Source of the DNA: Calocera cornea HHB12733 | Lineage: Eukaryota; Basidiomycota; Dacrymycetes; Dacrymycetales; Dacrymycetaceae | Direction of reading: 5' to 3' | DNA: 64,000 nt | Assembly (NCBI GenBank): GCA_001632435.1 | Contig: KV424011.1 | Span: 1-64,000, forward strand | In this document: positions 49,572-61,071 of the stretch, in pieces | How the letters are laid out: each line of letters opens with the position of its first letter | Numbering within the stretch: the first letter of the stretch is position 1 | The notes under the pieces: model-generated | Seen by the model: the letters and a program-made list of their open reading frames with translations, nothing else | Database searches by the model: none | What the model was told of the DNA's origin: nothing | Made by a program: the position numbers and the translations under genes

Positions 49572-50063
49572 ACGTGACCTAGACCGAAGCGCGCTTCTGG
49601 ATCGAGTCGCTGTGCGCGAAACCCGCTAGATATCTTATGTTCTTGGGTTACTGTTGACCTCAGCACTCCTAGGCCTGTAGAGGCATGGCTACGAGAACAA
49701 AGGACAAGGCCACTGAGAAGATCGTTTACACACTCTCCTCCGAAGACGTTCTCTCCCCTCCGCCAGAAGCAACCTCTAAGGTTCCGGAGTCCCTTCAAAA
49801 GAGGGAGAGTCGCAGGGGGGTATAACCCCCTGCGGAACGTAAGCAGGATCTGTGTATTGCAGGGTCTCTATGTACGGTCCAACCTATGAGATGGGTGGAC
49901 GTACAAGTTGAGTGCCATTGCTAGCTAGGATGCAACCGGTGGCTATATAGCCCCCGAGTGGGTACCCAGATCCCTTACACAACCTCCCGGGGTAAGGGAA
50001 AGGTACAGCCGGATGGACAACATCCTCTTCGTATCACTCCGCCTCCCGGCTAGCCGCCCACCA
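49572..50063 (+). pseudogene. Decayed copy of the mutY promoter and first exon
   Basis: From about 49572 the sequence follows 46010 onward of the intact mutY locus with many mismatches. The ATG is kept at 49684, and the reading frame gives MATRTKDKATEKIVYTLSSE, against MATRTKRKATEKAVYSLSSD in mutY. At 49777 a 203-bp insertion interrupts it and brings an in-frame stop. After the insertion the copy resumes (GGAAAGGTACAGCCGGATGG) and ends at about 50063 within what would be exon 1. No glycosylase domain is present, so it cannot be functional. Confidence 0.85.
49777..49979. mobile_element. 203-bp insertion flanked by a 7-bp direct repeat, inside the mutY copy
   Basis: Compared with the intact mutY exon, 203 bp are added here. 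The word CAACCTC occurs on both sides (49770-49776 and 49980-49986) but once at the original site, as expected for a target-site duplication. The insert starts TAAGGTTCC and ends ...CCCTTACA, so its ends share a TAAGG/CCTTA inverted match. It contains a strong hairpin, CGCAGGGGG / CCCCCTGCG, at 49811-49834. There is no coding capacity. It looks like a small non-autonomous element. Confidence 0.6.
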
Positions 50064-50065
50064 AG

Positions 50066-50225
50066 GACAACGATGCTAGCAGATCTGGTAAACCTTGCCA
50101 AAGACCACGATGTCAGCCTGGACGTTTTGAACAGGCTTGCTCGCTACTGTTGGTCCCCAACTGAAGAGAGAAGTCAAGGATGAGGGTGATGAAGGAATGC
50201 TGAAGTTCAAAGTGAGGTCTCCCAT
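50066..50225 (+). pseudogene. Inverted, decayed fragment of the MGASSSK gene (exon 3)
   Basis: Read on the plus strand it gives ADLVNLAKDHDVSLDVLNRLARY, clearly the ADLVNIAKDYSVDVEVLNTLARY of the gene at 45153-45883. It then frame-shifts, and stops appear in the GATGAGGGTGATGAAGG stretch. It even retains a version of the intron start that follows this exon (GTGAGGTCTCCCAT). The orientation relative to the mutY copy is opposite to that at the source locus. Confidence 0.8.
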
Positions 50226-50329
50226 AGACCGACAGGCACTCATGACTGTCCCGCTCTGGGCTTCCTGGACAACCGCACGGGTTGACTCCCCTTCAACGCA
50301 GTAGTGCGAGGCAGTAGGAGATAGTTGTC

Positions 50330-50870
50330 CCTGCCACGTGCAGGATAACATCGTAGTCCTCCGTGATGTCGGGATGAGCGCATCGACGACACGCACGTCC
50401 TTGCTGCCGAACACGGGAGAGCGCGCATCGTCAACCCGACTGGGGGTTGCGCGTAGGCTGGGATGGCCTCCCTCCCGATGGGGTAGGTGCGAAGGATGCT
50501 CTGTGCGCACCAGAGGTCAGCATCTCCCGCATGGCTGCATCTCGCATGAAGCCTGACTCACGTCCTGGATGGGTCACATAGTTCGAAACCGTTTGCCTTG
50601 TTGGAAGATTGTTATGGTTGTCACGGTGCAGGAGAGCAGTTGGGAAATGCAGAAGCTCGTTCCCGTCTAGCCTAGGCCGGGTCTATACACATCTCGCCTT
50701 TGGGAGGTGGCGAGCCACACCCAGAGAACGTCAGCGCAGTCTTACTTCGAACACTCGCATATCGGCCAAGGTGGGTACGACCGAAGCAGGCGGGAACTGT
50801 GGCAGACTGAGAGAGAGCGGCGCGACGTCATACCCGGGAGCAAAAGAAGCGCCTGCGCCATCGTCGATCG
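50330..50870 (-). pseudogene. Decayed copy of the alcohol dehydrogenase promoter and first exons
   Basis: From about 50330 to 50870 the sequence tracks 36935-37480 of the dehydrogenase locus: first part of exon 2, intron 1, exon 1 and the promoter with the TATA region and a shared GGGAGCAAAAGAAGCGCC block. The start codon has changed from ATG to AAG and there are several small indels. The catalytic domain is absent. It keeps the same minus orientation as the source gene. Confidence 0.8.
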
Positions 50871-50950
50871 ATCCCGCGGGGGAGGGGGTCGCTGTGGGAA
50901 ACTAGTGACTAGCAGAAGTGTACTGAGACATACTGCAGAAGGTGTTGATT

Positions 50951-52107
50951 ACGACGATCCTCTGTGGTCGACAGGAGTGAGCGGTGGGGGGCTGTGGGTG
51001 GTTCTGTGAGACAAAGAGAGGGGTTGTGAAGGAGGCTGGGCACGGAGGCTATAGCGGGGGCAGAAGTGCCCGATGCCGTTGTGCGCGTGCGCGGCGAGGC
51101 CCCGTGAACATCTGCGGCCATCACGTCATGCGCACCGAGGGCACCTGGGCGAGGGCGATGCAATGTACTTACGCCGGATCGATGCGTCCTGACCGGGGTG
51201 CCGATTGAGTCGCATTCTTCAACAGGTCAGCCCATACCGGACGCATTTCTCACACATCACCACTCCCCGCACCTCGACTCGCGAGAAGAGAGAGAGGAAG
51301 CGCGCGAAGACGCACGTGGCGTTTCACCAGTGGTAGGCGGCCGGCGGCATTGATGGAAGCCTAACCAGCCTCCCATCAAGCCCGGACTAGCCCTACGCAG
51401 CGTCGCCCACCGCGCGCGCTTCTCGCTTCGCACAGGGAGAGCACCTGATTGGGTTAATTAACAGACATTGCCTCATAACTCGTCCCGCCCTCCCGCCCTC
51501 GCTTGCTCCGGTCCCTCCCTCCCGCTGCTCCTGCTCCTCCCTCCCTCTCCCCCCCGTTCTCCATTCCATTCCTCCCCCCCTTGCCTTGTTCCATCCGCCA
51601 CGTTAACTCGCATTCCAACCCACCCTTCCCCTCGTGCCATAGTTGTTATTCTCCATTGGATCACCTTGACTACCCGTCCCCCTCCTTACCCCGCCCAATC
51701 CGTCCTATCCAGGCCCCAGTCCCATCCATCGTGCTCACCCCGTCCATCGCCCGTCCCAACCTTCGCCCGCCCTCAAACCTTGCCGGCGCTTGTCGACCTT
51801 TGCTTCATACATCGCCGTCCGGCAGGCGCGAACCTCGCATTCCTCTCTTCGTTCCTCCCCTCCCCCCCTCCCCCTTCGTGTCCTTGACTACATTATCGCC
51901 GTCCCGCTGGACCTCCATTCCCTCCATTCCTGTCCTGTACGGCCCTCTCCGTACCTCAAAACACTGCGCGTAACCCGGACTGGATTGTACAACAAAAGCA
52001 GCCTTATGTAAGTCTATCATGTTAACTGGAACGGTTGGAACGCATCCACTGACGCTTGCCCAGCTCCGGTCTGACTTATCTCCCTTGCGTCCGCGCGTCG
52101 CAAAACG
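50951..52107. other. Promoter and leader region of the TEA-domain gene
   Basis: From about 51480 to 51960 the plus strand is strongly pyrimidine-rich. At about 52007 a GTAAGT donor and a matching CAG near 52062 suggest an intron in the 5' untranslated region. No separate gene recognised. Confidence 0.5.
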
Positions 52108-54891
52108 ATGATGGCCTTTGAGTCCCCGCATTCCTTCCCGCAGCCTCCTCCCGGTATGCCCTCCGCCCGCCCGCCCTCCGCACATTCCCCTCATTCCCTC
52201 TCCCCCTCGCGCACAACAGCCATGCCCCTCCAGCAGGTCATCAAACCAGACGGCTCCGCCCCCTCCTTATCGCCCACAACATCCGTCAACATCGCCTCCC
52301 CGCGCTCGCCGGCGGGGCGCTCCGCGGCCTCCTGGCAGCAGATGACGCCCTCCCGCTCGGGCGGCTCCATCGGGGGCTCCGTCGCCGGCGACCAGGCGGG
52401 CGAGGCCCCAGACTCGAACAGTGACACCCCGCGCGCCCCTTCGGGCACGTTCTCCCCGCCTCCCGGGTCGGTACACTCGGCCGCGAGCGTGCGTGCGAGC
52501 CAGAGCCCGATTGCCCTCCGGCAGCAGGCACAGGCACAGATGGCAAGCCCAACCCAGCAAGGCGCGCAGAAGATGAACAGCTTCGCCTTCCCTTCCTATG
52601 GTCCCGAAGGCGTCCAGGCTGCCCCAACCCCCGGCACCGAGCCCCGCCCGATGTACAGGAGCGGCTCGAGCGACGAGGCTGCTTCTACTGCTGGGAAACG
52701 GCGCATGTCTGCCCCTGCCGATGTCGATCAGATGTTCCTGGGCGTTGGGAGCGGCAACAAGAGGAGCAGGAAGAACTCGGACGGCACCGAGGAGGTGTGG
52801 AGCGCCGATGTCGAGGAGGCGTTCCATCAGGGTATGCCTCCTACCAATCTTATCTGACCCGAAGGCTCATAGGCGTGATTAGCCATCAAGGTCGTACCTA
52901 AGCTCGGAAGGCGCAAGATGCAGATCAACGGCAAACTCTGTGGAAGGAACGAACTCATCGCGGAACATATTTACAAAATGACTGGCAAGCGTCGCACGAG
53001 GAAGCAGATCTCGAGCCATATCCAGGTGCTAAAAAATACGCACAAGAATGACCATGAGCGTCAGTCGATTTCGGCTGCCTTAGAGGGCATGTCACTGATA
53101 AATCCCGCAGTGATGAAAGCCCTCATCGATCCCGTGTTTGAGGAGGACGGCAAAGTCGACCTTCCGAGAGGTGGAATGCAAGGCGTGCGCCCGCATCGTC
53201 TTTCTAACGTCTCCGCCACTTCTGATGTACCGATGGATCCGGGCCTCTCCCCTCAGTCTGGTTCGCCCACAGACTCTTCCTCCATGATGCCCATCACGCC
53301 CTCGTACATGTCCTCCGCGCGCGGCTCGTTCGAGAGCAGCGCGTCCTCCCGTCCGAGCGCCTATCCCGGCTTCGCGAGCAGCCACCTCGGCAGCCCGACG
53401 GTCGTATCTGGCTTCTCCATCTGGGCGTCCGGGCCCATTCAGACCATCCCGGCGCACTACTACGCCAAAGCGACGTTCCCGATCCCGTCGCCACACTCGA
53501 TGCTCGATGTCGCCTTCTTCGAAGATCTCCCGATGGCGGACATCCGGTACGCGCAGGTCAAGCACATGTACGACACCCTCCCGTGCCAGTTCCTGCACAT
53601 CGAGAGCCAGCTCGTCCTCCCCCCGCTGCACGAGTCCTCTGCGATCCTCGAAGGTGCACAGAGCATGTGTGCCTCGCTGTTCCTCAGCTCCGTTCAGGAG
53701 CTCGACCTGCGCTGCGTCACCACCGTGTACTGGCTCGGCGAGGCGAAGAGCACGACTGAAGTCCCTGTCGACCTCATCGAGACCCGCGCGAACGACGAGC
53801 ATCCGTATCAGTACACGGCGCCCTTTATGCCGCAATTCTGGTCCTACTTGCTTGAAGGCTCACGCTCGAACGACCACATGAGCGGCATGCCCACTGACAA
53901 GCAAGATGATCGCGAGGAGATCTTCGAGACCGTCCGCGGGATGAGCGTTGTCCAGAAATTTGTCGTTGCGAACCCGTACTCGGCTCATGCGCCGGGGCAG
54001 CACGCCCATCAGCAGATGGACGAGACGCATGTTGCGCTTGTCGTCACGTGGGACTTTGAATGCGTCGAGGGCCGCCATCCTGGAGGCGCCAAGATCTCGA
54101 AGCTGATGACGCGCCGCATGTCGAACCTCTCACCGAGTCACCACCATATGGCAGTTCCTGCTTCGCACTCAAGCGCTCTCCCCCATAACATGCAGCATCA
54201 GCAGCCGTTTGGTCAGCTTCCCCCGATTCCGATGGGACAGGCGCCAGGCTCTGCACCTCGCTCTGGGCGTAGGCACAAGCCTGGTTTGAGCGTCAGCATC
54301 CCGCCTCTTCGCATGCAGGGAGGCGGAAACATTCCCGCGCCGATGCTTTCGGTTACTCAAGCGCCGGACATGGCTGGCACCAGCTTCAACATCGCTGCCG
54401 CCCGCCCTCCCGTCACGCCTCTTGACCAGGTCATGCATACGCCGCTTGAGCCGCCCGAGATCCCACGCACCATGCAGACGAGCCGCCGTGGACTTCAGCT
54501 GTATGCGCCAACGCCTACGGAATGCGTTCACCCCAGCTTGCCCGAGTACGCCGACTGGTCCGCTGCTCAGCGTCGGCCAGACAGTGGCCACCGCACCAGC
54601 GGCGACGGGATGCTCGTGCCACCTCCTGAGGATCCCAATCGGCCCAAGATGCGCACAGCCATGAGCCAGCTGAGTAATATGACGCGCAGCGCCATGGCCC
54701 TGCCAACCCCGACGCTTGGCGGTTTCCCTTCTCCCGGTCACAGCGGAGCTGGGCAATCCATGGAGGGTCTCATGGCTCCCTGGTCCGCGCGTCGCAGCAA
54801 CATGCTGGCGCCGAATGCCCCGCCAGCGATGCAACGACCTGAATACTTCCCGCGCCTCGAGGTCTCGCAAGAGCGCACGCCAAGCAACTGA
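52108..54891 (+). CDS. TEA/ATTS-domain transcription factor (Tec1/AbaA-like)
   Basis: A DNA-binding regulator; relatives in other fungi (Tec1, AbaA) control filamentous growth or conidiation. Exons 52108-52831 and 52883-54891 give 910 residues. The N-terminal 225 residues are disordered and rich in serine, proline and glutamine. The TEA domain spans about residues 229-300: EEVWSADVEEAFHQAIKVVP, then KLGRRKMQINGKLCGRNELI, AEHIYKMTGKRRTRKQISSH and IQVLKNTHKND. The three-helix pattern and the RTRKQISSHIQVL recognition helix are typical. The middle part (about 410-590) looks folded and aromatic, starting FSIWASGPIQTIPAHYYAKA. The C-terminal third is disordered. A 51-nt GT...AG segment at 53060-53110 could be an optional intron; either way the frame is kept. 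Confidence 0.9.
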
Positions 54892-55548
54892 GTGTAACGA
54901 TGTAATCGTAATCACCGCACTGTATCAATGCCAACCAAGTCCTTTGTACAACAAGGATGTACACCAACATATTCTACGCCACCAGCACCATCTCGCTGCT
55001 GTCGAGCAGCACGCGAAGATGTGCTTATACCTCTCCTTCCCTTTGGATGCAATTCAACACTTGGATGCTCCAGCACCATCACCCGACGATACATGTATCA
55101 ACAAAAGAGCTCGTTCTCTTGTCTGGTTTCCATGACGACCCCCTCGCTCTCCTACTCTGTATATTATCTCCCTCAGAACGCAGCATGATCAGCTGCTAGT
55201 CCCTCGTCCTGCTTGATTGTTAGCCGTGGCAAATGCCTCTCGTGTTACCTACCTGTTTCGTTACATCACACAAAGCTGTATTTAGTAACGGCTTGCAATG
55301 ACATTCACGTGTACAAAGACAAACATACTTGTGTGTGCCTGAATATTCGAGTATCTTGATATCGGGGACGGAATGCTGGGTAAGACGGTGATGGAAAGCG
55401 TCTGAAAAGACCCGCTGGGAGTGTGGGAAAGCTAAGACGCATAATAAAGGGTCACGTGACTCTGCCTCCGCCCGTCAGGGTCTCGCTGGCTTCGATCTCG
55501 CCTACTTCCCGTCAATCCCTGAGCTTTCCACTATAGTCTCTGCTACCG
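54892..55548. other. Intergenic region
   Basis: 660 bp between the TEA factor and the ING-family gene. It contains the 3' flank of the former and the promoter of the latter. Nothing else recognised. Confidence 0.6.
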
Positions 55549-57108
55549 ATGCCGCCCCACCCGCGGAAGAAGAGACGGTCGAACGTGAGCCGCGCTGTTG
55601 CGATTGCGGACGAAGTTGAAGACGTGGAAGAAGTCGAGGAGGTCAGTGCGGGAGAAGCGGTGAATGGTGTGGAAGGCGCGGACGGAGAGGGGGCTCTTGA
55701 AGGCGAGGACGGAGCCGAGGACGAGGGCCCTACGGAGGAGCAGATCGAGGAGTGGGAGGCGTTCAGGGAAGAATACTATGAGAGTGGGTAGCATTCGCTG
55801 AAGATAGCTATCGACATAGCTGACGGAGGGCCGTTAGTCATCAATGAGCTGCCTGTGTCGCTGCACCGGTCGTACAACCTGATGCAGGAGCTCGACGAGC
55901 AGGTCGAAGGTGAGTTCCACATGCGACCATGACGGAGCTCTTTCTCATTGCACCCGTAGGTCATCTTGCTCTGCAACTCCCTGCTATCAAACAATATATC
56001 GCGTTTCGTCACGCGCTCCTCGCTCCGCCGCCACCCCAACCCCAACCACCACAGCCAGCACCTGCTGACGTGCCTATGGAGGAAGCCTCAACTTCCGCAC
56101 TTGCCACTGGGAAGCCCGTCAGCTCCAGCGGAGCAAGCACTACTACGATGGACCATGTCTCTCGGCCAGCCCCAACGACCCATGTCAATGGCGTGGACGA
56201 GACTCCCAATGCTCAAAAGCGGAAACGGGCAGCCGGAGACGAGGGCAGCCCGCCTCGCCGATCTCCGCGTGGGGCGAGCAGGTCGACGACTCTGTCACGC
56301 GTATCTTCGAGGTCATCACAATCGTCTCTGAACCCCCTCACACCCGATGGGAAGAACGTGAACGGCATCGTCTCGCCTGGATCATCCAACCCCACAAAGG
56401 GTGTGTACTCGCAGGCAGCACAGAAGAAGATTGAGCCAGAGCCCGCGGCTGTGGTAACAAGACGGATGCTGTCTCGTATAGCTCAGCTTTCTGGCGAGTC
56501 ATTACGCGCTTCGGATGAGAAGATCGGCATTGCGAAAGCGATGTATGATCTTGTACGTTTCGTCATATGCACTGTTGTGATCTTGTACTTACCGGTTCCT
56601 GTTAGGTCGATCGTCATGTTCGCTCACTAGACGCCAAGATCAAGGAGTACGAAGCGTCTGTCGCAATCGGCCTGCGTCCTGGCACACATCCTCTAGACGG
56701 CACGCTCACTTTCGAAGGTTCTGAAGAACCCGCAGAGTACCACGAATCGCGTCGAGGGCGAAAGAAGGATCGAAAGGGCAAGCGACGAGCTCTCGAAGAC
56801 GAAGCCGAGCAAGACCAGCCATCCGACGTCCTTGTCAACATGCCGATCATGGAGATGGAACCCACGTACTGCTATTGCCATCGCGTATCGTTCGGCGAGG
56901 TGCGACGATCTTCCCGCTGCCACTGCCCCATACACACGCTTACGAGAGCTGTGCTGTCTAGATGATTGGATGCGATGGGCCAGACTGTCCGTTTGGCGGC
57001 TGGTTCCACCTCGAATGCCTGGGGATGACGAGTCCACCGAAAGGCTCTTGGTTTTGTCGCGAATGTGCGAAGGAGCGTAATCAACCGCCGAAGAAGAAGG
57101 CTAGATGA
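55549..57108 (+). CDS. ING-family PHD-finger protein
   Basis: A subunit type found in histone acetyltransferase or deacetylase complexes (Yng/Pho23 family), reading histone H3 methylated on lysine 4. Start at 55549 (MPPHPRKKRR), then an acidic stretch. The ING domain begins EWEAFREEYYEIINELPVSLHRSYNLMQELDEQVEGHLALQLPAIKQY and continues after the linker with KKIEPEPAAVV and DEKIGIAKAMYDLVDRHVRSLDAKIKEYE. The C-terminal PHD finger reads [34 protein letters not shown] ... GSWFCRECA, with the full C4HC3 set. A lysine-rich end (PPKKKAR) follows. About five introns. The long disordered insert between the two halves of the ING domain is usual in basidiomycetes. Confidence 0.9.
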
Positions 57109-57262
57109 TCGAGGGAGGGAGCGTTTCTTTTTCTTTTCATACCATCTTGGGCTCTTAGTGTAGAAGCGTGTTCGCTCTGTAACGTGGTATCCTGTCGCCT
57201 GTTGCTACAATAATATCCTAGCTATACCCGCAATATACAAATCTCAGCAACAACAAATCATC

Positions 57263-58786
57263 TCATCTACGCGACTGCGACATTATCAGCTCTGAAATCA
57301 AGGCCCAGCTTTGCCGTGAGTTGTGTTTGGTATTCGGCTGTAGAACTGTCAGGACAAAGAAATGCATGCGGTTGCGGGCTCGATACGTACCGACTTTATC
57401 CCGCAGCCTGAAGTACTCCTCCAAGAGTGCCTTCAGCTCTGCCTGGTTAGTAGCCAGATGCTCCGCGATTCTCCCTTCCAAGATCTCGACCTCCCGTCGC
57501 TTGCCTACCATGAGCTTCTCCTTCTGTTCACGCTCACGAGCAATCTCCTCGTATTCCTCCCTCAGCATATTCATCTTCGTCTGGGCAGCTCGACGCTTTT
57601 CTTGGGCCGTGTTGATCGCTCGTGTGAGCTTCTCTTGCGCGTTGATCAGCTGCCGGTTGAGTTGCTTATGCGGATTGTTAGTCAGTAGCGCTGGGTAGAG
57701 TGATCCGAAGACGGACCTCGTTGTTTGTGTCAAGCTCGCGCGTCTCAGTCGACTTCTTCTCCATCTCGGCTCGGACCTGGTCGAGTTTCCGATCCGCCTC
57801 GTCCAGCCTCCCGAGCTCCTGCTCCACCTGCTGCAGTACCTCGTTACAGCCTCGAACGTCCTGCTCCAGCATGACGAGGTGCTCGAGCCGGACCTGCAGT
57901 TCGCGTGCCTTCGCCTCGAGCTGAGCCAACTGCTGTCGTTCCTGGGCCGCGTGGTTGCCCATGTCCACAATGGTGCGCTTGAGCCGCTCGGGGCTCTGCA
58001 CGATGCGAGATTTCTGCGTGTCGTTCGCAAGCGACGCGGTCTGGATCTCGTACTGGACATTGCTGAGGCGCTCGGTGAGCTTCTTCTTCTCCTCCTTCAG
58101 TCCAGCAATCTCGTTCGTCGTGTTCGTCTGCGTCTTGTGCAACTGCCGCAGCTGCCGCCTGTATGCATCATTTCGCTCCTTCATAGCTGATATTCTCGGA
58201 ACATCATCCTCGCGTTGCCGCTTCAGGTCGTCCAGCCGTGCTTGCTCGCGCGCGAGGTCGGACTCGACGGCCACGCGTCGGCTCAGTACCTCGTCAACAT
58301 CATGCTGGATCTCGTCGAATATCGGTTGCCGCTCTTGCTTGAACTTGATAAAGTTGATGAGAGCACTGAGGATCTCACGGGTATGCTTCCCTTCGGGACG
58401 GAGGATATCGGACATGGTGAAGTCATTCACTCCTGCGATGACGGCAATGTTTTGGACATGGTGGTGGAACATTTGCAGCGTAAGAGCGTCATTATAATAT
58501 TCCTACAAGCCTGTCAGCATTGTTCTCACGGTTGATACACCGTGTGACTCACCCGAAATGCATTCTGATTCAGCAGTTGAGCCTTTGGTCGCTCAAAAGT
58601 GTCCACTGATATTCCCGCCAGCTCCTCCAACATCAAGGCGTAGATCGCCCCCATCCCCTGCGCCGTCGGTTTCTCGATATCGGCAGATTGGCATGGTACG
58701 CCGAGCTCGGTAATCGCCTCTGCAAGCTCCTTGTACGACGTGAGAGGGAAGGAATAGTTGATGTCTGCTTGCTGTTTCTGCGACAT
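57263..58786 (-). CDS. nuf2: Kinetochore protein Nuf2 (Ndc80 complex)
   Basis: Part of the Ndc80 complex that attaches kinetochores to microtubules. Start is the ATG at 58786 (MSQKQQADINYSFPLTSYKELAEAITELGVP), the calponin-homology-type N-terminal domain, continuing through NQNAFREYYNDALTLQMFHHHVQNIA and FTMSDILRPEGKHTREILSALINFIKFKQER. The rest is a continuous coiled coil (LAREQARLDDLKRQREDDVP ... EKRRAAQTKMNMLREEYEEI ... EYFRLRDKVELIMSQSRR). Four exons. For the last intron I use the TTTCAG acceptor near 57296, since it yields the family-typical RDKVEL end. Confidence 0.9.
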
Positions 58787-59003
58787 GGCGGGGATGGTCG
58801 TCAACAGCGAAGAGGGTTAGCGCGTCGACGCGTCGCGGAATTTGGCCACGTGCCTAGGGTGCCTCCCCGAAGTCCTCGTCGTGCATGAGTCGGCGGTGAC
58901 ACCTGCTGCTTTTGCTATATAACTGTGCTGGAATCCGATCAATCTCTTCAAGGCTGTACATAATTTTCAGGCTGGAGGATTGTCTTGAGCTTGAGAGCGA
59001 TCA

Positions 59004-60782
59004 ATGGCACCGAAACGGTCCGAATCCGGAGGAGGTCCGCGATCAGCCACGGTCTTTGGGGTGCCTGCTCATACTCTCCTAGGATCGAAGAGAAGCATTG
59101 CCGAGTCCACTCCCGACTCATCTCCAGAACGTACTACCAAAAAGGCAAAACCCTCGGAGCCTAAGGCTGTATTTTCCATCTTCGACAACCCCGCAAAGCC
59201 GTCAACCTCGCGTTCGCCTGTCACCTGGCACACGCCGCTCGGGCAGCACAAGACATGCCAGCACGGGACGTACTTGACGCCTCCATCTCGACCCAAGGTT
59301 GCTGCTTTCGACCTAGATGGGACGCTCATAGAGCCCAAGTCCGGTGCAAAGTTTGCCAAGGACCATATGGACTGGAGATGGTGGGGACTGCATGTTCTGA
59401 AGAAGCTGAAGCAGGCACACGAGGACGGGTACGTCCATCTTGCCAACTTCATCCTCATCATCTGATCACGACGATAGATTTTCGATTGTCGTTCTCTCTA
59501 ATCAGAGCCAGGCCCACAGAAAAGCCACGATCGGCACTGCTAATATTGAGGAGTGGAAGAAGAAGATCGGCCTCGTGGCATCCGCAGTACGGGCGTTTCC
59601 GCTTACACATGTAGCCTGTTTTATGACGATGCTCCTAGTTTGGAGATGTTCCATTCCGAATATTGGCAGCAAACGCGAAGGATGAGTTTCGAAAACCCAT
59701 GATAGGCATGTGGGATGCTGTTGAAGAGGTTCTTAGGAACGATGGCGTTGAAATTGGTGAGTGCAGCGTCATCCCAATTCCATCTACGCTAACGATGGCA
59801 GATCATGCGTCCTCCTTCTTTGTCGGCGACGCGGCAGGGCGACCGGGAGATCACAGTAGCGCCGATCGCAAGCTGGCGGACAATGCTGGCATCCGATTCT
59901 ATGTGCCGGAGGTACGTGACATCGTTGTTCGGGAAAGCACACGCCTCACCTTTCTCCAATAGGAATACTTCAACGGTAGACCGCAACATCTTCCACCTCT
60001 CAAAGGCTTCCACCCCCGGACTCTGCCTTCACACCGTATGCTCCTCACTGCGGCCCGACGCTTCCTTCGTTGACCTAGGCTCAAGTCCCGCTCTTCACTC
60101 CCTCCTCGTCACCACTTTTCCCATCACCTCCAGTGCCGGAGATCGTTCTATTCGTCGGACCGCCTTCGGCTGGGAAGACTACCTTTTTCAGAAAGCATTT
60201 CGCGCCGTTGAAGTATCAGCATGTCAATCAGGACACCCTAAAGACGAAGACGAAGTGCCTTCAGATGGTTGAGCAGGTGATCCAAGCTGGACAAGGGGCG
60301 GTTGTTGGTATGTCACGGTACCCTTCTTGCTCAGCGTTTCGCTAATTCTTTATCGTGTTTAGATAATACCAATCGAGACAAGAAGACACGGAAAGACTAT
60401 ATGGTATTAGCTGAAAAGCTCGGAGTACCAGTACGGTATGTTGGCAGCAGGACTATGTAACACTTGCTGAGACGTCGCTCTAGGTGTCTACAATTCAACG
60501 TCTCCGTCGCTCTGGCGTATCACAACAACCTTTTCCGCGCATTCTGTCTACCAACGGACCATCCGGACCACGTCGGTTCTCTTCTTTCCTTCGCAGGAGT
60601 GGTCTGACGCGGCGCTCCAGGGCAGACGCGAGTTTCTACCATACTCGATCTACGCGGGCTTCGCCAACCAGATGGAAGAGCCTGAGCTGGCCGAAGGCTT
60701 CAAGGAGATCCGCAAAATTAACTGGGTCTTCGAGGGGACGGATGAGGAGCGCAAACGATGGAATCGCTGGCTCGAGCTCTGA
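59004..60782 (+). CDS. pnk1: Polynucleotide kinase 3'-phosphatase
   Basis: Repairs DNA ends by removing 3' phosphate and adding 5' phosphate. Start at 59004. The phosphatase half has the HAD motif AAFDLDGTLIEPKSG, FSIVVLSNQSQ, RKPMIGMWDAVEEVL and FFVGDAAGRPGDHSSADRKLADN. The kinase half has the P-loop LFVGPPSAGKTTFFRKHF, HVNQDTLKTKTKC and VVDNTNRDKKTRKDYMVLA. The C-terminus REFLPYSIYAGFANQMEEPELAEGFKEIRKINWVFEG closes at 60782. The N-terminus lacks the FHA domain of the animal enzyme, as usual in fungi. A problem lies at 60572-60596: to link LPTDHPDH to EWSDAALQGRREFL one must assume a 25-nt intron or a frameshift. Confidence 0.88.
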
Positions 60783-61071
60783 GACGGTTGCCACCCCAAT
60801 CTGTACCAACACAACAGATGACTGCGTATAATCGAAGTGTGTAAGCTTTAAGGGGTAGCGCTACACATTATGATATCTATATCAGTAATGCTACGGTATC
60901 ATTGACATCCACTGGCGTTACATGGGGCGTGAATGCATCGTATCAAGGAACCAAAGAACCTACAACAAGCAGAGTAACGAAATGGAGCCAAGTTGAGTTG
61001 TTATGGACCAGAGTGAAGAAATGAGGGGTATCGCAAGGGGTACACATGAAAGGACTCGACGCAAAGAGGGC

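Noticed and set aside
53092..53835. 247-codon minus-strand open frame in the TEA-factor gene
   Set aside because: Antisense to the second exon; arginine/glycine-rich by composition only.
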